Assembly: GCA_040388375.1 (NCBI GenBank)
Contig: JAZKBU010000006.1
Location: 1 to 64,000, forward strand
Source of the DNA: Bacteroidota bacterium
Lineage (GTDB): Bacteria; Bacteroidota; Bacteroidia; UKL13-3
DNA: 64,000 nucleotides
Reading direction: 5' to 3'
The notes beneath the pieces were generated by a model. The model worked only from the letters and a program-made list of their open reading frames with translations, did no database searches and had not been told where the DNA came from. A program made the position numbers and the translations under genes. Shown in pieces: positions 56,533-64,000 of the stretch (position 1 is its first letter; the number at the start of each line of letters is the position of its first letter).

Positions 56533-57507
56533 TTAAAATTTATCTAAAAGCGACCATTTTGTTCCAAAACCTATTCCAATACCCAAATTAACAAAAAAGG
56601 TTTCGCTTCTATTTCCCGGTTGTTGCCCAATTTCCATTTTTGTGGTAAAAGCTACTTTTCTACCTAAGGCAGCCTGCCAACCAAAACGCCATCCTAAATA
56701 ACTGGGTTTGTTTTCGCTAATGTTCAAATCGGCATCTTTCAAATAAGCTTGGTTACTGTTAGGTTTAATATCGTAACTTACCAAAGGGCAAAATAGTACA
56801 TCGGCATAAAAATCGCTTAATACGGAGCGGCCTTTTTTACCCCACGACTCTGCATCTATTATAATATTACATATTGATTTGTAACTTAAACCACCATAAA
56901 TACCAAATGTGTTTACGGTATAATTTACGGTTTCAAAATTATTAGGGTCGGTTAACACCACTACCTGCCCATTTATTTTAGCACGCATATCATCATCGTT
57001 GGCAGCACGTGAATTATTAGCTCCATTATCGGTTCTGCAATTATTATAAAAATATTGTAACCCTCCTCTTACAGCAAAAATACGTCTAAAATTAGCCGGA
57101 ACGCTTATAAAAGTAGTATGCGTAAAACCTCCTGATGAAAAAGATGATAATACCACACGGGCATTTTTCCTTGCTAATTTATTCACTAAATTAAACTGTC
57201 CGCCCAATCTGATTTGAAAATTCTTTGTTAAATCCTTTGGCGAAAAAATACCTATTCCGGCATCGTTATACGCTTTTCTATAATCAACATCGGCTTGGAA
57301 ACGTTTTCCTAAAAATGCATTGGCATAAATATTATAACCAAGACTCATATTGGCCATATATGCATTGATGTCAAAAACATTGGCAGCGATAAATATATTC
57401 TTTGTATCGGGATCGTCTTCCAACACTTTATAACTTACATTTTGTGCATTTAGTTGACCCAACTGCGTAATAAATAAAATAGCAACAATGAATAGATTTG
57501 TTTTCAT
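56533..57507 (-). CDS. Predicted outer-membrane barrel protein of unknown function
   Basis: This 324-residue protein has a signal peptide (MKTNLFIVAILFITQLGQLNA). The mature part shows alternating-hydrophobic strands (QIRLGGQFNLVNKL, RRIFAVRGGLQYFYNN, YTVNTFGIYGGLSYKSICNI, WRFGWQAALGRKVAFTTKME) and ends with IGIGFGTKWSLLDKF, an aromatic terminus typical of barrels. I do not recognise the family. It is transcribed divergently from the LuxR-type regulator, with a TACTTTTG -7 box at 57540-57533, so the regulator might also act on it. Confidence 0.65.
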   Translation of the reverse strand: MKTNLFIVAILFITQLGQLNAQNVSYKVLEDDPDTKNIFIAANVFDINAYMANMSLGYNIYANAFLGKRFQADVDYRKAYNDAGIGIFSPKDLTKNFQIRLGGQFNLVNKLARKNARVVLSSFSSGGFTHTTFISVPANFRRIFAVRGGLQYFYNNCRTDNGANNSRAANDDDMRAKINGQVVVLTDPNNFETVNYTVNTFGIYGGLSYKSICNIIIDAESWGKKGRSVLSDFYADVLFCPLVSYDIKPNSNQAYLKDADLNISENKPSYLGWRFGWQAALGRKVAFTTKMEIGQQPGNRSETFFVNLGIGIGFGTKWSLLDKF

Positions 57508-57532
57508 ATAGTAGTTTTTAATTTGTGTAGGA

Positions 57533-57563
57533 CAAAAGTAAAAGCCGCATTAATTCTGGTAAA
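57533..57563 (-). promoter_or_regulatory. Promoter of the barrel gene at 56533-57507
   Basis: On the minus strand, TTTA (57563-57560), 19 nt, then TACTTTTG (57540-57533). The -7 box is exact and the -33 has one mismatch. It abuts the dyad region of the divergent regulator gene. Confidence 0.55.
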
Positions 57564-57627
57564 TACCGCTATGCGGGTAATTTTGTATCCGTGTTATTGG
57601 GTATACTCAATGTAAAACTTATGTTTG
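57564..57627 (+). promoter_or_regulatory. Dyads and promoter of the LuxR-type regulator
   Basis: Three elements in order: TACCGCTATGCGGGTA (57564-57579, TACC-N8-GGTA dyad with one mismatch in the 5+5 form), TATCCGTGTTATTGGGTA (57586-57603, TAYCC-N8-GGGTA) and a promoter with ATTG (57596-57599), 20 nt, TATGTTTG (57620-57627). The second dyad overlaps the -33 box. The gene starts at 57647. Confidence 0.5.
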
Positions 57628-57646
57628 TTGCATTAAGGCTACTTTT

Positions 57647-58297
57647 ATGAGTATTGAAAGAAAAAAAGTTTTTATCGTTGATGACCATCAAATAATGATT
57701 GACGGTATCAAATCATTACTTAAAATTAAAAACCAGTTTGATGTAGTGGGCAGTACTATGAACCCGCTTGAAGCGCTTGAATTAATTGAAAAAACAAATC
57801 CTCATATTGTAATTACCGACATTAATATGGAAGCGCTTTCAGGCATCGAACTGAGTAAAAAAATAAAGAAACAGTTTCCTGCTATAAAAATACTCGCACT
57901 GACCATGTTTAGCGACAAGACAACGATTAACGAAATGATTGATGCGGGTGTGGAAGGCTATATTTTAAAAAATACGGGTACTGATGAGCTGCAACTGGCT
58001 TTACAAAAAATTGCCGATGGCCATTTGTTTTTTAGCAACGAAGTAACGCAGGAATTGATTAATACGATTAAAAACAAATCCAATATAAGCAGTACGGAAG
58101 AAGAGGCTAAATTAACACCACGCGAAATAGAAATTACCAAACTTATTGCTGATGAATATACCAATGAAAAAATAGGTGAAAAGTTATTTATAAGCGAACG
58201 TACTGTGGAGACTCATCGCAAAAATATTTTCCGTAAAACAAATACCAAAAGCGTGGCAGGCTTAATAAAATATGCCATTAACAATAAAATAGTTTAG
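57647..58297 (+). CDS. NarL/LuxR-type response regulator
   Basis: This 216-residue DNA-binding response regulator has a receiver domain at residues 5-122 with acidic pocket VDDH, Asp58 in VITDINMEALSGIE, and switch Thr/Lys (ALTMFSD, YILKNTG). The LuxR HTH is at about 152-212: LTPREIEITKLIADEYTNEK, then LFISERTVETHRKNIFRKTN. The probable partner is the HisKA_3-type kinase at 59494-61440, which has the matching Asp-binding helix class. The dyads in front of its own promoter point to autoregulation. Confidence 0.95.
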   Translation: MSIERKKVFIVDDHQIMIDGIKSLLKIKNQFDVVGSTMNPLEALELIEKTNPHIVITDINMEALSGIELSKKIKKQFPAIKILALTMFSDKTTINEMIDAGVEGYILKNTGTDELQLALQKIADGHLFFSNEVTQELINTIKNKSNISSTEEEAKLTPREIEITKLIADEYTNEKIGEKLFISERTVETHRKNIFRKTNTKSVAGLIKYAINNKIV

Positions 58298-58335
58298 TTT
58301 TTATGCGCTATCCGTGCTAACACTGAGTAGTAAAT

Positions 58336-58382
58336 TACCCTTGCAAGGGTATTGAGCTTACGTTGTTAATCGGGCAGTTTTG
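58336..58382 (+). promoter_or_regulatory. Perfect 16-bp dyad and promoter of the lipoprotein gene
   Basis: TACCCTTGCAAGGGTA (58336-58351) is a perfect palindrome that abuts a promoter: ATTG (58351-58354), 20 nt, CAGTTTTG (58375-58382). The 5+5 half-sites TACCC and GGGTA and their N6 spacing repeat those in front of the regulator. The word TATCCGTGCTA (58309-58319) also repeats TATCCGTGTTA at 57586. Confidence 0.55.
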
Positions 58383-58403
58383 TTCATCAATAAAATTATT
58401 ATT

Positions 58404-59432
58404 ATGAACACAACATCAAAACTAAGTAAAGTAATTGCTGCACTATTAATTACAAGTATATTGGTAAGCTCATGCAGTCCTCCAAAACTTTCATCTTACG
58501 CTACTGAAACCAATTTAAGTGGTAAAGCTAAATTTGATTTTAACCAATCGAAAATAAGGGCTAACGGTAAAGGCTTTTCTATTGACATGAAAGCCCTTGG
58601 TAAAATGCCAAAAAGAATTGCCTTGGTTAGCTTTTATGTAGACGATCCGGGTATTACTGTAGTGTCAGGCTCAAACTACACAGGTAAAACTTATAACACC
58701 ACCAATACAGGCTCTACCAATGCGCAGTTTTATGCTAACTACTTTTTAAATGCAAGCATTCAAAACATAAAAGAGGGATTTGGTAAATATGGTATGGAGG
58801 TATTGTTACCCAATGAGTTTTTAACCAGCCAGGAAAAAAAAGATGCTTACAATAACTTTGTAGTAAAGCATACTACCATAAACAAAATAGGCCAAAGCTT
58901 AAGCAAGTTTGCTAAAAACATGGGTAACCTTTCAACCAGCATTGAAACAGATGAAACTGCTGACGGGTATAAACTGGTAAAAATAAACAACAGGGAAACG
59001 AGTGATGCAAAAAAAGTAACCGTTCAAGGTAATAACTTAAGTGGTTGTTTTGATGGACAAATGATAGAGTCAGTTGGTTACGAACTGGCACAAGCGCTTG
59101 ATGTAGATGCAGTATTGATTATTTATAACAGCCAGCTAGCTAATGAAAGATGGGGCAAAAGCAGGTTTTACTTATGTGCTTTAAACATGCATTTATTTGG
59201 CCCCAATCCTACTCCATTAAAAGAAGGTAAAAGAGATGGAAATGGTTACAGCAAAGGATTATTTTACTGTGGTGTGCGCATGCCTTTCAAAAAAGGATTA
59301 CTTATTAACCCTAAACTGAAAGATGAGAAAGAAAAAGAAACTAACGATAATTTAAATATTACAGCTTACCAGAATATGGTAAATGGATGTGTTAAAAAAA
59401 TGGGCGATTACTTAAAAAAGGAGCTTAACTAA
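58404..59432 (+). CDS. Lipoprotein of unknown function within the two-component set
   Basis: This is a 342-residue lipoprotein from ATG 58404 (MNTTSKLSKVIAALLITSIL, lipobox VSSC, Cys24). An earlier in-frame TTG at 58380 is unlikely. The mature part has SFYVDDPGITVVSGSNYTGK, an Asn/Thr-rich stretch, an amphipathic region near residues 155-180, and DVDAVLIIYNSQLANERWGK. I recognise no domain. It sits between the response regulator and the sensor kinase, and its promoter has the same dyad, so it may be a target or accessory of that system. It lies 61 nt before the kinase start. Confidence 0.7.
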   Translation: MNTTSKLSKVIAALLITSILVSSCSPPKLSSYATETNLSGKAKFDFNQSKIRANGKGFSIDMKALGKMPKRIALVSFYVDDPGITVVSGSNYTGKTYNTTNTGSTNAQFYANYFLNASIQNIKEGFGKYGMEVLLPNEFLTSQEKKDAYNNFVVKHTTINKIGQSLSKFAKNMGNLSTSIETDETADGYKLVKINNRETSDAKKVTVQGNNLSGCFDGQMIESVGYELAQALDVDAVLIIYNSQLANERWGKSRFYLCALNMHLFGPNPTPLKEGKRDGNGYSKGLFYCGVRMPFKKGLLINPKLKDEKEKETNDNLNITAYQNMVNGCVKKMGDYLKKELN

Positions 59433-59493
59433 TTTATTAGGACAAAGTAATTCTTATTGTTTTCACTTCATTTAATTCATCATACTTATTGTT

Positions 59494-61440
59494 ATGTTAA
59501 AAAAACTAACACTGTTACTTTTTATTTTAATTGCAAAGCTCTCCAACAGTATGGCTCAGGTTGATAGTATTGAACAAATACTATCAACTACCAAGATTGA
59601 TACGGTTAAATTAAAAGCTTACAGTGATTTAAACTGGCTACTATTAAGGAGCAATAGTGCCAAAGCCAAACAATATGCTTTTGATGAATTATTACTGGCA
59701 CAAAAAATAAACAATAGAAAGTATATAGCACAGGGATATAACGATATTGGTATTTCATTAATTGCTGAAAGTAATTTTAAAGAAAGCTTAAAGTATCACG
59801 CCCTGGCATTAGCCATTCGCTTATCGTTAGGCGACCAAAAAGACATTGCTTCTTCGTACAGCAAAATTGGCTATTGTTATTCGGAAATGGACCAATATAA
59901 AAATGCTTTGGCTGTTCAGTTAAAAGCGTTATTTATTTATAAGCAGCTAAAGGAAAATCAAAACATCACCTATACTTTAAACAATATTTGCTATTTATAT
60001 AGCGGCTTAAAAAATTATGATAAGGTGGTTGAGTTTGCATCCCAAGCTTATAAACTGGCAGTAGCTGAAAACGATTCTTTCAGTATTGCCAATGCCCTGC
60101 ATAATTTAAGCACATCGTACGAAAAAAAGAATGACTTTAACGAGGCCATTAACAATGAAAAAAAGGCATTACAAATATTTTCTTTGCTTAACGATAGTAT
60201 TCAGGTGGGTGCTACGCTAAACAACCTGGGTTATTATTATAGGCAACTATACCGCGATGAAATAGCACTTGATTATTATTTAAAAGCCCTGAAAATTGCA
60301 GAGCTGACACATGATAAAAACAGCATTGGCCTTTACCATAATAATGTGGGTAATGTTTATTTAACCAATAAGGATTATACCCATGCTTTATACCATTTAA
60401 AACTGGCTGAAAAAATTTGTACGGAGCAGGATATGAAAAGTACTTTACTGCTGGTATATAAATCGTTTGGCGATGTATATGCTTTAACGGGTAAAGGCTC
60501 ACTGGCTGTAGAAAACTACAATAAATACACCACTATAAAAGATTCTATTTTTAGTTTGGACATGGCGGAGCAGTTTAGCACCCTGCAAACCAAGTATGAA
60601 ATAAAGGAAAAGGAAGCCACTAATTTATTGCTGCAAAAAGAAAATGAACTAACACAAGCGGAACTTTCTAAAAGCAATATTATTAAATGGTCTTTAGCTG
60701 TTACCTTGCTTTTATGTGTTCCGTTGGTTTATTTGTTTTACAATAGCTTTAAACTAAAACAGCAACGTTTACTCGATAGCCAATTACACAAGCAACAGGA
60801 GGAAAATGCAAAAGCCATTATAGACGCGGAAGAGAATGAAAGAACACGCATAGCCCGTGATTTGCACGATGGTATTGGCCAACAATTAAGTGCTGCTAAA
60901 TTAAACTTATCGGGTCTTAAAAGTGTACTGGAACCAACGGCCAATTTTAATAAGGATATGTTGGACAATGCCATTGAACTGGTTGACGAATCTATTCAGG
61001 AAATACGCACGGTAAGCCATAATATGATGCTGGATTCATTGGTTAAAATTGGGCTGATAACGGCTGTTAAAAACTTTATAAACAAACTAAACAATACGGA
61101 TAAAATAAAAATAAACATTGAAACCTTTGGCATTCATCAACGGCTGGACAATGTAGTTGAAACGGTTGTTTTCAGGATATTGCAGGAACTGATGAATAAT
61201 ATTATTAAACATGCTAGTGCAACGGAAGTAAGTATCCAGATAATTAAACACGATAATGAACTGAGCCTATTAATTGACGACAATGGAAATGGATTTGACA
61301 CCACCAAAATGGGTTCGTTTGAGGGTATTGGACTCAAGAATATTTTAACCCGTGTAAACTATATTAACGGAAAGGTTTTTTTCGATTCGTTTGTAGGCAG
61401 AGGGACTACAGTCACTGTTGAAATTCCTTTAAATACGTAG
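59494..61440 (+). CDS. TPR-containing sensor histidine kinase (HisKA_3 type)
   Basis: This 648-residue protein has a signal peptide (MLKKLTLLLFILIAKLSNSM). About 350 residues of periplasmic TPR units follow (AKQYAFDELLLAQKINNRKY, ESLKYHALALAIRLSLGDQK, EIALDYYLKALKIAELTHDK). One membrane span lies near residues 393-418 (WSLAVTLLLCVPLVYLFY). The cytoplasmic part has the HisKA_3 helix with His458 (TRIARDLHDGIGQQLSAAKL) and an ATPase domain (ELMNNIIKHASATEVSIQII, IDDNGNGFD, FEGIGLKNILTRVNYINGKV). This is a NarX/DegS-class kinase with a TPR sensor, which is common in Bacteroidota. The partner is the LuxR-type regulator upstream. Confidence 0.95.
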   Translation: MLKKLTLLLFILIAKLSNSMAQVDSIEQILSTTKIDTVKLKAYSDLNWLLLRSNSAKAKQYAFDELLLAQKINNRKYIAQGYNDIGISLIAESNFKESLKYHALALAIRLSLGDQKDIASSYSKIGYCYSEMDQYKNALAVQLKALFIYKQLKENQNITYTLNNICYLYSGLKNYDKVVEFASQAYKLAVAENDSFSIANALHNLSTSYEKKNDFNEAINNEKKALQIFSLLNDSIQVGATLNNLGYYYRQLYRDEIALDYYLKALKIAELTHDKNSIGLYHNNVGNVYLTNKDYTHALYHLKLAEKICTEQDMKSTLLLVYKSFGDVYALTGKGSLAVENYNKYTTIKDSIFSLDMAEQFSTLQTKYEIKEKEATNLLLQKENELTQAELSKSNIIKWSLAVTLLLCVPLVYLFYNSFKLKQQRLLDSQLHKQQEENAKAIIDAEENERTRIARDLHDGIGQQLSAAKLNLSGLKSVLEPTANFNKDMLDNAIELVDESIQEIRTVSHNMMLDSLVKIGLITAVKNFINKLNNTDKIKINIETFGIHQRLDNVVETVVFRILQELMNNIIKHASATEVSIQIIKHDNELSLLIDDNGNGFDTTKMGSFEGIGLKNILTRVNYINGKVFFDSFVGRGTTVTVEIPLNT

Positions 61441-61455
61441 TCAGGAATAAACATA

Positions 61456-61492
61456 AAAACGTCCGCTTAACTATTGCTAAGCGGACGTTTTT
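61456..61492. terminator. Bidirectional intrinsic terminator
   Basis: AAAAACGTCCGCTTA pairs with TAAGCGGACGTTTTT around a short loop, with A and T runs on the two sides. It serves the converging kinase (plus) and prolyl oligopeptidase (minus) genes. Confidence 0.94.
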
Positions 61493-61513
61493 ATAATACA
61501 ACAATGTTCTTTT

Positions 61514-63652
61514 CTATTTCTTTACTTCACTTACACCTAAATTCCACAATACAAAACTCCACATATCAGCAGCATCTTCTATCAGCTTGGTGGTAGGCTT
61601 GCCTGCACCATGTCCTGCTTTGCTATCTATACGAATCAATATGGGGTTTAGGGTATCGGCTTTGGCTTGTAACTCGGCTGCAAATTTAAATGAGTGTGCA
61701 GGTACTACCCTGTCATCGTGGTCTGCTGTCATTATCATAGTAGCCGGGTATTTTACTCCTGGTTTAACATTGTGTAATGGCGAGTATTTTATCAACCATT
61801 GAAAGTCGTCTTTTTTATCGCTGCTACCATACTCTACTGCCCAGCCCCAACCAATGGTAAACTTGTGGTAACGTAACATATCCAATACACCTACTTGCGG
61901 AATAGCTACTTTAAATAATTCAGGGCGTTGGGTCATACAAGCACCAACCAATAATCCACCATTTGAGCCACCATTAATAGCTAACTTGTCGCTGCTGGTA
62001 TATTTTTCTTTTATTAAAAATTCGGCTGCACTAATAAAATCGTCAAATACATTTTGTTTTTTGCCTAACATACCTGCTTTGTGCCAGTCTTCGCCATACT
62101 CTCCACCGCCACGTAAGCTGGCAATAACATACACGCCACCTTGCTCTAAAAACATAATACGGCTTACACTGAACGATGGTGTTAATGATATATTGAATCC
62201 TCCGTAACCATATAACATAGTTGGGTTTGTACCGTCTAGTTTCAAGCCTTTTTTGTGCATAATAAACATAGGTACTTTGGCTCCATCTTTACTGGTATAA
62301 AATACTTGTTTGGTTTCAAAATCGTTGGCATTAAACTTCACTTCTGTTTTGCGGAACAATTCTGATTTGCCTGTTTTTAAATCGTACTTATATATTTCGC
62401 CCGGGTTGGTAAATGAAGTAAAAGTATAAAAGGTTTCGGTATCATCTTTTTTACCACCAATGCCACTGGCTGTACCTATACCTGGTAAAGCAATTTCTTC
62501 TTTGCCTGTTCCATCCGCATTAAAGCGGTATATGCGGGTGCTTGCATCTTTTAAGTAGGTAGCAAATAATTTACCTCCCCAAAGGCTTGCGCCTTCTAAT
62601 AAATCAGTACTTTCTGCAATAACAGTTTTCCAGTTTTTCTCATCTGCATTAGCAGGGTCAATTTCTATTAATTGGTATTTAGCAGCGCCTTTATCGGTAG
62701 TGGCTAAAATTTTATCGCCTATATTATCAACTACAGCATAGTTATTTTCAAAACCTTTGAAAAGGGTTTTAAATGCTTTTTCATTTTTGCTTAAATCTTT
62801 CACCAATATTTCGTTACCGCTTGTTCCTTCGCTTATGTATATAAACATAAAACGTTCGTCTTCGGTAATACCTGCATTGAAATAACGCAACGGATGTTTT
62901 TTGTCTTCATATACCAACTCATCGGTACTTTGTGCCGTACCCATTTTGTGGTAATATATTTTCATATGCTCATTGGCATTGCTGAATGCTTTTCCTTTCA
63001 CTGGTTCATCGTAGCGACTATAGAAAAAGCCATTGCCTTTCCAAGTGGCTCCGCTAAACTTAACCCACTCTATTTTATCAGTTAGCTTTTGTTTGCTGGC
63101 CACATCCATTACAAATATTTCGTTCCAGTCGCTACCACTTTGTGCCACACCAACGGCACATAGCTTATGGTCTTTGCTAAAAGTAAAACTAGCTAATGAA
63201 GCTGTTCCGTCTTCGCTTAGCTTATTCGGGTCTAAAAATACTTCCGGCTCACCTGTTAAACCTTTTTGTCGGTATAAAATACTTTGGTTTTGTAAACCTT
63301 CGTTCTTAAAAAAGTAATACCAATCGCCTTCTTTAAACGGGCTTGAGTATTTGGGGTAATCCCAAATTTCTGTCAATCGGTTTTTTATTTGGGTACGGTA
63401 AGGAATTTGTCCTAAGTAATTTTGGGTTACTTTGTTCTCTTCCTTTACCCAATCTATTACATCAGCAGCGGTGTCGTTTTCTAACCAACGGTAAGGGTCG
63501 GCTATAGCGGTTCCGTGGTAATTATCGGTTTGACTATCTGTTTTGGCTTGAGGATAAGGCAACATGGTTAATTTTTTTTGTTCGTGCTTGGGTGCTTGGT
63601 TACAAGCAAAAGTGGCCACAAACGTAAAGGGTAAAATGTATTTTTTTAGCAT
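61514..63652 (-). CDS. Prolyl oligopeptidase lipoprotein (S9A family)
   Basis: This serine peptidase cleaves after proline in short peptides. It has 712 residues, as in the S9A family. Lipobox ATFAC puts lipid-modified Cys17 after the signal sequence, so it is exported and tethered to a membrane. The N-terminal part (DNYHGTAIADPYRWLENDTA) leads into the seven-bladed propeller. The catalytic Ser563 is in LAINGGSNGGLLVGACMTQR, Asp646 in MTADHDDRVVPAHSFKFA and His681 in DSKAGHGAGKPTT. All three residues are intact. It is transcribed alone. Confidence 0.95.
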   Translation of the reverse strand: MLKKYILPFTFVATFACNQAPKHEQKKLTMLPYPQAKTDSQTDNYHGTAIADPYRWLENDTAADVIDWVKEENKVTQNYLGQIPYRTQIKNRLTEIWDYPKYSSPFKEGDWYYFFKNEGLQNQSILYRQKGLTGEPEVFLDPNKLSEDGTASLASFTFSKDHKLCAVGVAQSGSDWNEIFVMDVASKQKLTDKIEWVKFSGATWKGNGFFYSRYDEPVKGKAFSNANEHMKIYYHKMGTAQSTDELVYEDKKHPLRYFNAGITEDERFMFIYISEGTSGNEILVKDLSKNEKAFKTLFKGFENNYAVVDNIGDKILATTDKGAAKYQLIEIDPANADEKNWKTVIAESTDLLEGASLWGGKLFATYLKDASTRIYRFNADGTGKEEIALPGIGTASGIGGKKDDTETFYTFTSFTNPGEIYKYDLKTGKSELFRKTEVKFNANDFETKQVFYTSKDGAKVPMFIMHKKGLKLDGTNPTMLYGYGGFNISLTPSFSVSRIMFLEQGGVYVIASLRGGGEYGEDWHKAGMLGKKQNVFDDFISAAEFLIKEKYTSSDKLAINGGSNGGLLVGACMTQRPELFKVAIPQVGVLDMLRYHKFTIGWGWAVEYGSSDKKDDFQWLIKYSPLHNVKPGVKYPATMIMTADHDDRVVPAHSFKFAAELQAKADTLNPILIRIDSKAGHGAGKPTTKLIEDAADMWSFVLWNLGVSEVKK

Positions 63653-63963
63653 ACGTTAATAAATTATAAAAACAACATTAGGGTATTTTTACATGCCGTT
63701 TTTTATTTTTTGATAAATGGATTGGGGGGGTATGAATGGTTGATAAGGTTGAATTGTTATATTGTTCTTTACCTCCGTGCTATTGCTTCTACTAACAACA
63801 GGTTCTAGTCCCATAGCTTCCAATAACTATCGGGAAGGACTTGGCCCAAACTAATGTGTTGTTTACATTTATTCAGTAAAAAAAGAGTGTTTTCCTATTT
63901 AAAAAAGAGTGTTTCCCCCTGCTAAAAAAGGGTATTTCTACTCTTGTATTTGCCAAACATATC
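63653..63963. other. Gene-free stretch at the right end
   Basis: This stretch is 311 nt and A+T rich. It contains three degenerate direct repeats at 63879-63946 and a weak hairpin around AGTCC/GGACT near 63807-63840. No ORF with coding character is seen. It probably holds the promoters of the divergent peptidase gene and of the ORF starting at 63964. Confidence 0.45.
63879..63946 (+). repeat. Three degenerate 22-23-nt direct repeats
   Basis: Units start at 63879, 63901 and 63924: AAAAAAGAGTGTTTTCC, AAAAAAGAGTGTTTCCCC and AAAAAAGGGTATTTCTAC, each followed by five or six variable bases. The same core (AAAAAAGGTAGTTATAC, then AAAAAAGAGTAGTTTCAC) occurs twice in tandem at 47945-47985. The period is close to two turns of the helix. 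Confidence 0.55.
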
Positions 63964-64000
63964 ATGGAGTATTGTATTGACAATTGCAACAAATGCAGTG
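63964..64000 (+). CDS. Start of a Cys-rich ORF (cut by window edge)
   Basis: Only 12 codons are visible, MEYCIDNCNKCS, with a C-x3-C-x2-C spacing. This spacing is like the N-terminal segment of four-helix-bundle copper-binding (Csp/DUF326) proteins, but the evidence is too short to decide. The ATG follows the repeat cluster at 63879-63946 by 17 nt. Confidence 0.3.
   Translation, partial: MEYCIDNCNKCS

Noticed and set aside
63800-63845. Hairpin near the right end as a terminator or small RNA
   Set aside because: Arms are short, interrupted by unequal bulges, and no T run follows.

Overview
The window looks like a chromosomal segment of a Bacteroidota species. The DNA is A+T rich. Four secreted proteins end in, or resemble, type IX secretion cargo or outer-membrane barrels. 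Several upstream regions carry the Bacteroidota promoter pattern TTTG-N18-20-TAnnTTTG. DUF6029, Omp28-like and DUF1684 genes also occur. I cannot place it below phylum; the gene set would fit a free-living Chitinophagales or Sphingobacteriales-type bacterium.

Bases 1-10350 are the core transcription/translation locus on the minus strand, read as tRNA-Thr(TGT), tRNA-Tyr, tRNA-Gly, tRNA-Thr(GGT), tuf, tRNA-Trp, secE, nusG, rplK, rplA, rplJ, rplL, rpoB and rpoC (cut by the window edge). Behind it lie hpf and a Xer-type recombinase. Bases 11.8-19.1 kb hold single genes: a secreted TPR protein, an ACMSD-type decarboxylase of tryptophan catabolism, urocanate hydratase of histidine catabolism, a small beta-barrel and two small type IX cargo proteins.

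Bases 19233-37841 are one uninterrupted 18.6-kb gene for a 6202-residue secreted protein. It has nine tandem modules of about 570 residues (beta-helix plus a CARDB-like domain), ten Ig-like repeats with a period close to 270 nt, and a type IX sorting domain. It is the most striking object in the window.

Bases 38-47.7 kb hold metabolic and housekeeping genes: a thioesterase / Ppx-GppA / PaaG-like operon, an OmpA-domain protein, rlmD, etfBA, a small TPR gene with rnhB, and a soluble PAS histidine kinase with a single-domain response regulator. Bases 48.2-51.5 kb encode an envelope cluster (DUF6029 barrel, Omp28-like lipoprotein, DUF1684 lipoprotein). Bases 51.5-56.3 kb hold pyrH-meaB-FMN reductase and rplM-rpsI-rpsB plus tsf.

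Bases 56.5-61.4 kb hold a predicted barrel protein and a LuxR-type response regulator / unknown lipoprotein / TPR histidine kinase set. Matching TACCC-N6-GGGTA dyads lie in front of both the regulator and the lipoprotein. A prolyl oligopeptidase lipoprotein follows. The window ends with a short tandem repeat and the first codons of a Cys-rich ORF.

I see no CRISPR array, prophage, insertion sequence or rRNA gene. I did not find a clearly new defence or mobile system. The best candidates for undescribed biology are the giant repeat protein, the dyad-controlled two-component set, and the A-rich direct repeats shared by two intergenic regions.
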